A DNA stretch of 58,961 nucleotides from JADGRF01 sp036382515 (GTDB lineage: Bacteria; Myxococcota_A; Polyangia; Polyangiales; JAFGIB01): positions 1 to 58,961 of the forward strand of contig DASVHQ010000436.1 in NCBI GenBank assembly GCA_036382515.1, in the 5' to 3' direction. Shown here one piece after another: positions 9,439 through 17,486 of the stretch (position 1 is its first letter; every line of letters begins with the position of its first letter). Position numbers and translations under genes: made by a program. The notes below the pieces were generated by a model. That model worked only from the letters and a program-made list of their open reading frames with translations. It did not search any database and had not been told where the DNA came from.

Positions 9439-10554
9439 ATGGCTCGTCCTCCAAAGACCAAGACCTCGCGGCCGCCGGCAGCTGGCGGCCATGGAACGCA
9501 TGCCTCGGCGCGGCCCGCGCCAGCCGCGCCACGCGACGGCCACGACGACGAGCACGACGACGCGCACGACGATCACCACGACGCCGAACCTGAGTTGGAC
9601 AGTGACGCCGTCGAGGCCGAGTTGGTCGATGACGCCGAGCTGGAGACGGCGCTGCCGGTGCGCAGCGCACACACAGCGATCGCGCTCGGCAAGTCGGCGC
9701 CGCTGGCTCGTTACGATCCGTTGCAGGCGTACATGCGCGACGTGCAGCGCTACAAGCTGCTCACTCCGCAGGAAGAGCACGAGTCCGCCACCCGCTACTT
9801 CGAGGCCGGCGACGTCGAGGCGGCCGCGCGCCTGGTTACGGCCAACCTGCGCCTGGTCGTGAAGATCGCCTACGACTACCGGCGCGCGCACAAGAACATC
9901 AACGACCTCATCCAGGAGGGCAGCATCGGTTTGATGCAGGCGGTCAAGAAGTACGACCCCTACAAGGGCGTGAAGCTCTCGACGTACGCCGCCTGGTGGA
10001 TCCGCGCGTACATCTTGCGCTTCATCCTGAACAACGCGCGCCTGGTGAAGGTGGGCACCACACAGGCGCAGCGCAAGCTCTTCTTCAACCTGCGCAAGGA
10101 GAAGGCGCGCTTGTCGGCGCTGGGCATCGAGCCCACGCACGAGGCCATCGCGGAGCGCTTGAACGTGGCGACCGAGGAGGTCGTGCAGATGGACCGTCGG
10201 TTGGCAGCGGGAGACATGTCGCTCGACGCGCCGATCAACGCCGCCGAGGGTTCGTCGCAGAGTCGCGTGGACTTCCTGCCGGACAAGCTCGAAGGCGCCG
10301 ACAACGTCCTGGCCGACGCCGAGATGGGCGCGCTGCTCAAGGAACAGCTCCAGGCGTTCGGCAGGACGCTCCAGGGCAAGGACGCACAGATCTTCCACGA
10401 GCGCATGCTGACGGACGAACCACGCACGCTGCAGGAGCTGGGCGATGCCTTCGGCGTGAGTCGCGAGCGCGTGCGCCAGCTCGAAAAACGCCTGCAAATG
10501 AAGCTCAAGCAGCATCTGGCCGACACGCTGGGCGAAGGCGCGTTCGAAGAGTGA
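9439..10554 (+). CDS. RpoH-like (sigma-32 type) alternative sigma factor
   Basis: This 371-residue sigma-70 family protein has region 2 at about residues 128-195 (ANLRLVVKIAYDYRRAHKNI, then LIQEGSIGLMQAVKKYD and YAAWWIRAYI). It has an RpoH-box-like QRKLFFNLR near 211-219 and region 4 at the C-terminus (TLQELGDAFGVSRERVRQLE). Family knowledge links the QRKLFFNLR box to heat-shock sigma factors. The first 85 residues are an unusual disordered extension with a His/Asp-rich block (DGHDDEHDDAHDDHHDAE). ATG 9439 is the first start that avoids the upstream gap. The stop overlaps the rsmI GTG by 4 bp. Confidence 0.9.
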   Translation: MARPPKTKTSRPPAAGGHGTHASARPAPAAPRDGHDDEHDDAHDDHHDAEPELDSDAVEAELVDDAELETALPVRSAHTAIALGKSAPLARYDPLQAYMRDVQRYKLLTPQEEHESATRYFEAGDVEAAARLVTANLRLVVKIAYDYRRAHKNINDLIQEGSIGLMQAVKKYDPYKGVKLSTYAAWWIRAYILRFILNNARLVKVGTTQAQRKLFFNLRKEKARLSALGIEPTHEAIAERLNVATEEVVQMDRRLAAGDMSLDAPINAAEGSSQSRVDFLPDKLEGADNVLADAEMGALLKEQLQAFGRTLQGKDAQIFHERMLTDEPRTLQELGDAFGVSRERVRQLEKRLQMKLKQHLADTLGEGAFEE

Positions 10555-11432
10555 CGCAGGAGCAAGCCGCCAAGGCCGGCCGGTTGTCGATCGTAGCGAC
10601 GCCGATCGGCAACCTCGAGGACATCACGCTGCGCGCGCTGCGCACGCTGCGCGAGGCCGACCTGGTGCTGGCGGAAGACACGCGACGCACGCGCGTGCTG
10701 TGTGAGCGCCACGGCATCGCACGCTCGCTGCGCGCCTTCCATGCGCATTCGAGCGAGCGCGATCTCGCTCGCGTGATCGACGAGCTGGTGCAAGGCAAGC
10801 ACGTGGCGCTCGTCACGGACGCGGGCACGCCGCTGGTCAGCGATCCGGGCAGTGAGCTCGTGCAAGCAGCCCGCAAGCACGGCGTGCGCGTCGAGGCCGT
10901 GCCGGGTGCGTGCGCGGCCATCGCCGCACTCACGGTCTGTGGCATCCCCTGCGACAGCTTTCGCTTCGTTGGCTTTCTGCCGCGCAGCGGCAAGCGCCGG
11001 CGACAAGCCCTGGACGAGCTGGCCCGCGATCACAGCACCACGGTGCTCTACGAATCGCCGCAGCGCCTGTCGGCCACGCTCGACGAGCTGCGCGAGCTCC
11101 TGCAACCGGAGCGCTCACTGTCGGTCTGCCGCGAGCTAACCAAGCTGCACGAGGAAGTGGTCTCGGGCACGGCGAGCGAAGTCGCCGAGCGTTTCGCCGC
11201 AGGTGCGCGAGGTGAGATCACGATCGTCGTCAGCGGCCAGAGCCCCGCGATCGCGGCCGCAACGCCCGACGAAGAGGCCGACCTGGACGCCAAGATCCGC
11301 GAGCTGCTCTCGGGCGGGGCCAGCGTGCGCGACACGGTGCGAGCGCTCGCGCCACTCACCTCGCTGGGCAAGCAGGCGCTCTACGCACGCGTCCAGGCCC
11401 AGAAGACGGCCAGCCGCGACGAGCCGGCGTGA
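10551..11432 (+). CDS. rsmI: RsmI, 16S rRNA (cytidine1402-2'-O)-methyltransferase
   Basis: The GTG start at 10551 overlaps the stop of the sigma-factor gene. The 293-residue protein carries the RsmI/tetrapyrrole-methylase motifs IVATPIGNLEDITLRAL, LAEDTRRTRVL, VTDAGTPLVSDPG and YESPQRL. In known members it 2'-O-methylates C1402 of 16S rRNA using S-adenosylmethionine. The C-terminal region (LLSGGASVRDTVRALAPLT) fits the family's small helical domain. Co-transcription with the sigma gene is likely from the overlap, although their functions are not obviously connected. Confidence 0.93.
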   Translation: MTQEQAAKAGRLSIVATPIGNLEDITLRALRTLREADLVLAEDTRRTRVLCERHGIARSLRAFHAHSSERDLARVIDELVQGKHVALVTDAGTPLVSDPGSELVQAARKHGVRVEAVPGACAAIAALTVCGIPCDSFRFVGFLPRSGKRRRQALDELARDHSTTVLYESPQRLSATLDELRELLQPERSLSVCRELTKLHEEVVSGTASEVAERFAAGARGEITIVVSGQSPAIAAATPDEEADLDAKIRELLSGGASVRDTVRALAPLTSLGKQALYARVQAQKTASRDEPA

Positions 11433-11538
11433 TTCTTTCAACTGCGGCCCGCGCGGCCGCCACTGTCTGTAGTCTGGGGGTGACTTGCACCCGGCGTGCA
11501 AACGCAGGACAACCACGCCCCACGGAGGAGTCCCGAGC

Positions 11539-12186
11539 ATGGCAACCGCGTACCGCAATCCCGAGCCGACGACGATCTGGCCAGGCCGCCTTGCGGCTGC
11601 CGCCGTGACCTGCGCGCTAGCGCTGATCTGCTCGCAAGCCCACGCGGATATCCACCAGGTGGGTGACCATCCCAAGTACGGCGTCGAGCTCGAGCCGCAC
11701 CTGGTGTACCAGTGGGCCGATCAATGGTGGTGGGACGACGACGGCGTCGGCCTGGGTTTGCGCGCCTCGATCCCGCTGATCGCGGACGGGCCGGTCAAGA
11801 CCATCAACAACAACCTCGCGCTGAGCTTCGGTCTGGACTGGGCGCACTTCGACTACTCGTGCGGCGCCGGGGCCTATTCGTGCTCGGGCAACGATCTGTG
11901 GGTGCCCGTCGTCGTCCAATGGAACTTCTTCCTGAGCGACGTGGTGAGCCTGTTCCCCGAGCTGGGCCTGGCGCTGCAGCACTCTCAGCTCAGCACGGAT
12001 CTCCCGGTTTTTCCCGGCGGTTGCGCGGTGGTCGGCGGGCTGCGCTACTGCAGCGGCAACACCTCGCACACGCGCATGGATCCGGTGCTGTGGCTGGGCG
12101 CGCGCTTCATGGTGAGCCGTGGAGTCGCGCTCACGCTGCGCCTTGGCACGCCCTCGCTACTCTTCGGCGTATCGTTTTTGTTGTAG
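11539..12186 (+). CDS. Exported beta-rich protein, outer-membrane-like, unknown function
   Basis: ATG 11539 follows a CGGAGGAG ribosome site at 11523. The 215-residue product has a signal peptide (about residues 18-37, ending SQAHA before DIHQVG). The rest is built of alternating aromatic/hydrophobic strands (LEPHLVYQWADQWW, GLGLRASIPL) and ends in strand-like LLFGVSFLL with terminal Leu. Paired cysteines occur (CGAGAYSC and CAVVGGLRYC). It probably forms a small barrel in or near the outer membrane. I do not recognise the family. It is convergent with the next gene. Confidence 0.7.
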   Translation: MATAYRNPEPTTIWPGRLAAAAVTCALALICSQAHADIHQVGDHPKYGVELEPHLVYQWADQWWWDDDGVGLGLRASIPLIADGPVKTINNNLALSFGLDWAHFDYSCGAGAYSCSGNDLWVPVVVQWNFFLSDVVSLFPELGLALQHSQLSTDLPVFPGGCAVVGGLRYCSGNTSHTRMDPVLWLGARFMVSRGVALTLRLGTPSLLFGVSFLL

Positions 12187-12225
12187 CCAGCTCATCGTAG
12201 CCAGACGGGACCCGCAGCGGCCGCC

Positions 12226-13641
12226 TCAGAACTGAGCGGTGGCCGACGCGAAGAGGTCCAGGGCCAGCTCCGAGGCCAAGCGAAAGCGGCGGCCAGCCGT
12301 GTCGATCACCGAACGGTAGAGTGGGTTCCACAGGCCGCCGCCGGAGCAAGCGCGAACGTCGCCACTGCGCGCCTGCACAGCGGTGTTGCAGGCCTGGGCG
12401 TCGGTCAAGAGGTGCGGCTCGGTGTAGGCGAAGCCGAGACCCAGACGAAAACGCACGTAGCGCGCGGCTTGCATGGCCAGCGCGGCCTCAAGCGCCAGAC
12501 GCGCGTGCGCATCCACGTTCGTGAGGCCATTGCCGCTGAAGCGCACGTCGAGGTTCGACGGGTCGCCGATCAGGCGTTCGTTGTTCGGCGTCGTCAGATA
12601 GGGATTCTGCGAGCTGCCCAGCGCGTCGAAGAGCACGCTGTAGTCGCGTCCAGCCGACACGTATCCGGCACGCGCCAGCGCATCGATCGCGAAGCGCTGG
12701 AAGCGCCCGCGATGCTCCCAGGGCACGAATTCGGCGCCGATCGTGACCTCCGTGACGCTTGGTGGCGTGGCGTCGACGTAACCGGCCAGCGCGCCGTGCG
12801 GGCTGAAGCGGTCGGCCGCGCTGGTCGCGATCTCGTACGCGTAGGAGACGCCCATGTACGGCTCCACGTAACGGAAGCGATACGACCAGCGAGATTCCAG
12901 CTTCAAGCGGGCCGTGCCGCGGCTGATGCCGGGGTCGCAGCTGGCGCCGTCCGCGCACGGCTTCATCACCGACCCGGCGCCCACGCGGCCCTCGAGCATG
13001 ATCACCCAGGTCGGCAAGTGGCTGTCGCGGTACTGGTTGGTGATCCCCCAGGCCAACCCGAGGTCGATGTGCGGGACGCCGGAGCGAGTCTTGGAGCGGA
13101 ACGGCAGGTCACCACCGAACAGCCGCGCGGGCATGCCTCCGCCAGGCGGCGTGTCGGTGAGCAGCGCTGTGTCACGCGCGCGCGCGGGGCAAGCACCCGA
13201 CGTGCAGGTTGCCCAGTCGGGCCAGTCCAGCTGACGCGAGTCGCTGAGCACCAGTGGCAAGCGGCCGTAGACCATCAGGTCCTTGTAGAGACCGGCGTCG
13301 AGGCCGAGCTCGAGCGCGTTGATGATCTGGGTCGTGTTGGCGATGTCCGTGAGCGTCGGCACACCCGCGCCGGAGTTCGCGGGCGTCGCCCTCTCGCGCT
13401 GCAAGACGCCGTGGCGCATCGAGCGCGTGAAGCCCAAATGCACGTTGAAGTCCACTGGATCGTGGTCTTCGAAGGCGTCGATGACGTTGGTGTACTGCGC
13501 GGGCTGCGCCAGCAAGTACGGTGGCGCGTCCTGCGCGCGCACGGCGGCCGCAAACGCGCCGAGCACGCACGCGTGAAGCGCCAGCGCCTTGATCAGCCTC
13601 CGGCCCGAGGCGAGCCGCTGGCAATGCCCGTGGAACGACAT
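12226..13641 (-). CDS. Exported outer-membrane-like protein, unknown function
   Basis: The product is about 471 residues with a signal peptide (RRLIKALALHACVLGAFAAAVRAQ before DAPPYLL). The start is ATG 13641; ATG 13659 is equally possible. The mature part has many short amphipathic strands and ends with F (ALDLFASATAQF), typical of outer-membrane barrels recognised by the Bam complex. Phrases such as NALELGLDAGLYKDLMVYGRLPLVLS suggest a secretin/porin-like barrel of the type common in myxobacteria. Function is unknown. It is transcribed divergently from the dodecin-like gene about 160 bp away. Confidence 0.7.
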   Translation of the reverse strand: MSFHGHCQRLASGRRLIKALALHACVLGAFAAAVRAQDAPPYLLAQPAQYTNVIDAFEDHDPVDFNVHLGFTRSMRHGVLQRERATPANSGAGVPTLTDIANTTQIINALELGLDAGLYKDLMVYGRLPLVLSDSRQLDWPDWATCTSGACPARARDTALLTDTPPGGGMPARLFGGDLPFRSKTRSGVPHIDLGLAWGITNQYRDSHLPTWVIMLEGRVGAGSVMKPCADGASCDPGISRGTARLKLESRWSYRFRYVEPYMGVSYAYEIATSAADRFSPHGALAGYVDATPPSVTEVTIGAEFVPWEHRGRFQRFAIDALARAGYVSAGRDYSVLFDALGSSQNPYLTTPNNERLIGDPSNLDVRFSGNGLTNVDAHARLALEAALAMQAARYVRFRLGLGFAYTEPHLLTDAQACNTAVQARSGDVRACSGGGLWNPLYRSVIDTAGRRFRLASELALDLFASATAQF

Positions 13642-13803
13642 GGCGAGGGCTGCGTGCATACCACGGAACGCGAAGCGCGAGCAGCTCGGCCGCGGCGAGG
13701 GCCCGGCCCCGGCAGGTGGGAGACTGTGCGCGCAGAGCTCGAGCCCGGCGAACGCTGCGGAGCGTGGTATGGTCGTCGCCGCGACGGCGGAGCGGGAGGC
13801 ACG

Positions 13804-14008
13804 ATGACGCAGAGCGTCTACAAGATCATCGAGTTGGTGGGCACGAGCTCGGAGTCCTGGGAGAAGGCGGCGCAGACGGCTGTCGAGCGCGCCAGCAAGA
13901 CCTTGCGGCGATCTGCGGATCGCCGAGGTGAGCGATTTCGACATGCAGATCGGAGAAGGCAAGATCATCGCCTTGCGCGCCAAGATCAAAGTCTCGTTCA
14001 AGGTCTAG
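13804..14008 (+). pseudogene. Dodecin with a single-base frameshift
   Basis: The frame from ATG 13804 starts as a normal dodecin (SVYKIIELVGTSSESWEKAA, then AVERASKTL). After base 13906 the reading frame is wrong, while another frame continues DLRIAEVSDFDMQIGEGK and IIALRAKIKVSFKV to a TAG at 14006-14008. Removing one G from the GG at 13907-13908 restores a 67-residue protein, the usual dodecin size. Dodecins are small flavin-binding dodecamers. Either this copy is a recent pseudogene or the base is a sequencing error. The stop codon lies inside the terminal repeat of the palindromic element at 14005-14173. Confidence 0.8.
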
Positions 14009-14173
14009 GAGCCTGTCGGAGAAAGCGCTCCCGTCGGTCTTCGGCCGCTTCTCGGACATCTTCTTGTGCGAAATCCTCAAAATACCACGCAGTATTCCTG
14101 CGGTTTCGCACAAGAACCTGCCTCGAGAATCGACTCGAAGCCCTCGGTCCGGCTTTCTCCGACAGGCTCCTAG
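14005..14173. repeat. Palindromic element C (169 bp, nested hairpins)
   Basis: The ends are exact 22-bp inverted repeats (14005-14026 with 14152-14173; inner part GAGCCTGTCGGAGAAAG). Inside is an exact 13-bp stem, TTCTTGTGCGAAA at 14061-14073 with TTTCGCACAAGAA at 14104-14116. This encloses AATAC and GTATT, a small hairpin. The core around the small hairpin (AATCCTC before it, TTCCTGCGGTT after it) is shared with elements A and B. The left end contains the stop codon of the dodecin gene and the right end lies 28 bp before the methyltransferase ATG. Confidence 0.85.
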
Positions 14174-14201
14174 GCCGCGACGGCTCGACGGTGTAGCTCC
14201 G

Positions 14202-15071
14202 ATGCTCAAAGGCTTACCAAGCGTGACCGCGGTGATCGTGGCTTCGGCTCGTGCGATCGCGTCCAGCACGCAAGCCGCGAGCTGCGATCCCGGCGACCGC
14301 ATGGCGCGCGAGCTGTTGCCGGGGCCGGTGCGCGCGGCCGTCGATCTCGTGACCCGGAGCGAGCCGCATGCTCGCTGGCTGCCCCGCGCCGTGTCGGTCG
14401 CCACGCTCGGCATGCTCGACCACCTGGCGCTGCGCGCGCGGGCCATCGACGAGGCGCTGTACGCAGCGCTGGATCGGGGCATCAAGCAGGTCGTGATCCT
14501 GGGTGCGGGCCTCGACACACGCAGCTACCGGATCGCAGCCCTCGCTGGCGCTCGCGTCTTCGAGGTGGACCACCCCGACAGCCAGGCCCAGAAGCGAGCG
14601 CGCGTGGATCGCCTGCAGCCGATGGCGGCGGAAGTGATCCACGTGCCCGTGGACTTCGTGCGCGACGCGCTGGGGCCGGCGCTGCGACAGCACGGACACG
14701 ACCCTTCCGTGCCGACCTTCTGGATCTGGGAAGGCGTGGTGCCCTACCTGCGCGAGCCTGCGATCGAGAGCACCCTGCGCGTGATCTCCGAGCTCTCCGC
14801 AGCTGGCAGCGAGCTCGCCGTGACGTACGTGACCCGTGGCCTCTTCTGGATGCGCGGGGACCGCAAGCTCGTCACGTACGCGATGCACCTGATCGGCGAG
14901 CCCGTGCACTCCGCGCTCGATCCCGAGCACATGGCGCAGCTGTTGACGGCGGCCGGGCTCTCCGTGACCTCGGACACGGGCACGCGCAACTGGCAAGAGC
15001 GCTTCGCTCGGCCCGGCGCGCAGCGGCGAGTCGTCACCTATGAGCACCTGGCGCTCGCGGTCCGGCGCTAG
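14202..15071 (+). CDS. Class I SAM methyltransferase, leucine carboxyl methyltransferase-like (PPM1/TIGR00027 type)
   Basis: The start is ATG 14202, just after element C; the frame is open upstream only through the element. The 289-residue protein has the motifs of the LCMT/PPM1-like bacterial methyltransferases. These include a SAM-binding loop VVILGAGLDTRSYR, the acidic strand end FEVDHPDSQ, and WIWEGVVPYL followed by REPAIESTL. Members methylate small carboxyl or hydroxyl groups, often in secondary metabolism. The substrate here is unknown. The end overlaps the convergent FecR-like lipoprotein gene by 4 bp. Confidence 0.85.
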   Translation: MLKGLPSVTAVIVASARAIASSTQAASCDPGDRMARELLPGPVRAAVDLVTRSEPHARWLPRAVSVATLGMLDHLALRARAIDEALYAALDRGIKQVVILGAGLDTRSYRIAALAGARVFEVDHPDSQAQKRARVDRLQPMAAEVIHVPVDFVRDALGPALRQHGHDPSVPTFWIWEGVVPYLREPAIESTLRVISELSAAGSELAVTYVTRGLFWMRGDRKLVTYAMHLIGEPVHSALDPEHMAQLLTAAGLSVTSDTGTRNWQERFARPGAQRRVVTYEHLALAVRR

Positions 15072-16156
15072 TGGCCGGCCGCAACGTCGAGCGTGGCGCC
15101 GTACGCGGCGGCGAGATCGTGAACGTCTTCCGGCAACTCGGCGTGCATGGCTTGCAGCGCGTAGAGCAGCGAAAGCCGGCGCTCATAGGCGTGTGCGAGC
15201 CGCGACCTGGTCTGCACGAGCTCTTGCGCCTCTTGCACCAACGTGCGCTGCAGCGCCGCGACGGCTGACGAGTCGGCGCGCGCGTGCGCGGCTCGTTGCT
15301 GGGCACGTACGCTGACGGCGGCGCTGCGCAACTCGTCGATCCGCGACGCAGCACGCGCGTAGCTCGAACCGAGGGCCTGCAAGACAAGTAGCAACTCGGC
15401 GGCCTTAGCCACTGCGACTTTGGCTGGCGCGGCGCCCGCTTGCGCCTGCGCCAGGGTCGTTGGGCCGGCCGCACAGCTCGCGACCGCCGCACGTACCGTA
15501 CACGCGCGGCCCGCCACGAGCGCGCTGCTCTGCGGGGCCTCGGCATCGAGCGCCCAGGTCTGCAACTCGGCTTCGCCGGACAGCAGCGCCACGTACGTAC
15601 CCGAGCCGAGCGAGGCTCGCAGCCACAGCTCGACCGCGCGCGGCGCCGACAGCGTGAGCTCGGCGCTGGCGATGCGCAGCGTCGCACGCGCGGCGTTGCC
15701 CTGCGGGGGCAGCTGCACGTGCACGGCCCCCTCGACGACGATCAGGGCGGCCGCCTCGTAAGGCGCGAGCAGAGCAGTGCTCCCGGGCTCGAGCGTGACG
15801 CGTGCGCCGTTGTCAAAGTCGAGGCTCAGGTGGCCATCGGTCCCGGTGCCGAACGGCGCGCCGCGTGCGTAGAGCACGGCCTCGTCGAGCACCCGACCCG
15901 GCTGGTAGGCCCACACCGTGCCGGAGCGCTGCGCGACCTTGGCGAACGCAAGCTCCGGCGCCCCAGCCGTTGGCGCAGCCTGCGGCGCGGGTTGGCTCGC
16001 AGTGACAGCGCGCGTCTCGGGGCTCGTGTGCGCGCCCGAGCTGACCTTCGCCTCGGTCGTCTGCCCGCGACACGCGCATAGGCCGAGGCAGAGCGCCGCG
16101 GTGCAGAGCCACGCCAACTTGCGCGCCCGTCGCGCACGCGCGCACGCCGCCGTCAT
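15068..16156 (-). CDS. FecR-like lipoprotein
   Basis: The 362-residue product has a lipoprotein signal (basic start, then LCTAALCLGLCAC lipobox). A Thr/Ala/Pro-rich linker follows, then a domain at about residues 75-200 with FecR-like strand pattern (GTDGHLSLDFDNGARVTLEPGSTALL). The second half (about 230-362) is helical, Ala/Arg/Glu-rich and probably coiled-coil. Its start overlaps the stop of the PP2C gene (ATGA), so the two are translationally coupled on the minus strand. Function is unknown; a cell-envelope sensor or scaffold partner for the phosphatase is a guess from the coupling. Confidence 0.75.
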   Translation of the reverse strand: MTAACARARRARKLAWLCTAALCLGLCACRGQTTEAKVSSGAHTSPETRAVTASQPAPQAAPTAGAPELAFAKVAQRSGTVWAYQPGRVLDEAVLYARGAPFGTGTDGHLSLDFDNGARVTLEPGSTALLAPYEAAALIVVEGAVHVQLPPQGNAARATLRIASAELTLSAPRAVELWLRASLGSGTYVALLSGEAELQTWALDAEAPQSSALVAGRACTVRAAVASCAAGPTTLAQAQAGAAPAKVAVAKAAELLLVLQALGSSYARAASRIDELRSAAVSVRAQQRAAHARADSSAVAALQRTLVQEAQELVQTRSRLAHAYERRLSLLYALQAMHAELPEDVHDLAAAYGATLDVAAGH

Positions 16157-17439
16157 TCGATGTCGGGCTCGGCCAGCACTTCTTCGACCATGCGCAGGGC
16201 CAGCTGCTCGCGCGCCTCGCCGAGGTCACGCGAGGTGTTGCGCAGGCGCTCGGTGAGCACGCCCAGGAACGCCCACAGAAGCTTCACCGCGACGTCGTGA
16301 TCCTTGCGCACGATGTCGAAGAAGTCGCGCCGCTTCATCACCATCAGCTTGCTCGCGCCCTCGCTCGACACGCTCGCACTGCGCGGTGCCTTGTCGACCA
16401 GCGCCATCTCGCCGAAGTGCTGCCCGGGTCCGAGCACGACGATCTTGGCCTCGCCGGAGTGCACGCGCACACCGCCGGTGAGCACGATGAACATCTCGTC
16501 GCCGTCCTGACCTTCCTCGAGCACGTGATCGCCCGCCGCGTACGAGCGCACGTCGGTGATGTTCATCACGCGCACGAGCTCGCCGTAGGTGAGGTGCCGG
16601 AACAGCGGCATGCGGTGCAGCGTTTCGAGCTTGAGGTTGACCTCGTTGGCGAGCCTATCGAGGCCGCGCACGTCGGGCACCTTCACCACCAGCGCGGTGA
16701 TGTTGTCTTTGCCGCCGCCCTGGTTGGCCAGGTCGATGAAGCTCTGCGCGACCTTGTCCTCGGGCACTTCACGGAATACGCGCACGATGTCGTTGGGCTG
16801 CGCGTATTCGGTCAGACCGTCGGAGCAGAGCAGGAAGCGATCACCGGCCAGCACGTCGAAGTCGAGGGTTTCGACCTCCACGCTCTCGTAGACGCCGACA
16901 GCGCGCGTCACGGCGTTCTTCATGTTGAGCTTGGCGATCTGCTCGGGTGTCATGCGGCCGCGCTTGAGCAGCTCGTTGATCAGCGAGTGATCCTCTGTCA
17001 GCTGGTGCACGGTGTCGTTGCGTTGCACGTAGATGCGCGAATCGCCCACGTGCGCGATGAAGCCGCGCGTGCCCACGACCAGCAGCACCACGATCGTGGT
17101 GCCCATGCCGCGCTTGTTCGGGTCTTTCTGTGCTTCGGCATAGACCGCGGCGCAGGCGTTCTGTACGGCGAGCTCCAAAAGGCGCAGCACGTCCTGACGG
17201 CCGGCGTGGTCCACGCCGCGCTCGAACTTGTCGAGCAGCTCACGCTCGCGCGCCACGGTGTCGCGCGTCACGTGCACGGCGATGTTGCTGGCGACCTCAC
17301 CTGCGGCATGGCCACCCATGCCGTCGGCGACGATGAACAAGCCAAGGCCATCATCGACGAGGAATGCGTCCTCGTTGGCCTCGCGCACCCGGCCAACATC
17401 CGTCTTGGGCCAAAACCGAAGCGCCGCTTCCTTCTGCAT
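16153..17439 (-). CDS. PP2C-type Ser/Thr phosphatase fused to a cyclic-nucleotide-binding domain
   Basis: The 428-residue protein starts at ATG 17439. Residues 1-250 form a PPM/PP2C phosphatase with all metal-binding motifs: REANEDAF, VADGMGGHAAGE, AHVGDSRIYV, LLCSDGLTEY and GGKDNITALVV. Residues 280-400 form a cNMP-binding beta-roll with the phosphate-binding cassette FGEMALVDKAPRSASV. It should dephosphorylate Ser/Thr residues under control of a nucleotide ligand or partner. The short C-terminal helix is acidic. It is coupled by an ATGA overlap to the downstream FecR-like lipoprotein gene. Confidence 0.92.
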   Translation of the reverse strand: MQKEAALRFWPKTDVGRVREANEDAFLVDDGLGLFIVADGMGGHAAGEVASNIAVHVTRDTVARERELLDKFERGVDHAGRQDVLRLLELAVQNACAAVYAEAQKDPNKRGMGTTIVVLLVVGTRGFIAHVGDSRIYVQRNDTVHQLTEDHSLINELLKRGRMTPEQIAKLNMKNAVTRAVGVYESVEVETLDFDVLAGDRFLLCSDGLTEYAQPNDIVRVFREVPEDKVAQSFIDLANQGGGKDNITALVVKVPDVRGLDRLANEVNLKLETLHRMPLFRHLTYGELVRVMNITDVRSYAAGDHVLEEGQDGDEMFIVLTGGVRVHSGEAKIVVLGPGQHFGEMALVDKAPRSASVSSEGASKLMVMKRRDFFDIVRKDHDVAVKLLWAFLGVLTERLRNTSRDLGEAREQLALRMVEEVLAEPDIE

Positions 17440-17486
17440 CTGTTCGCACCCGCGTGAAGCTGAGAAGCTGAGAGCCAGACCGGCCG

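Noticed and set aside
12412..14196. 594-residue plus-strand frame over the outer-membrane gene
   Set aside because: It is antisense to a gene with signal peptide and barrel pattern. Its only real part is the dodecin start near 13804.
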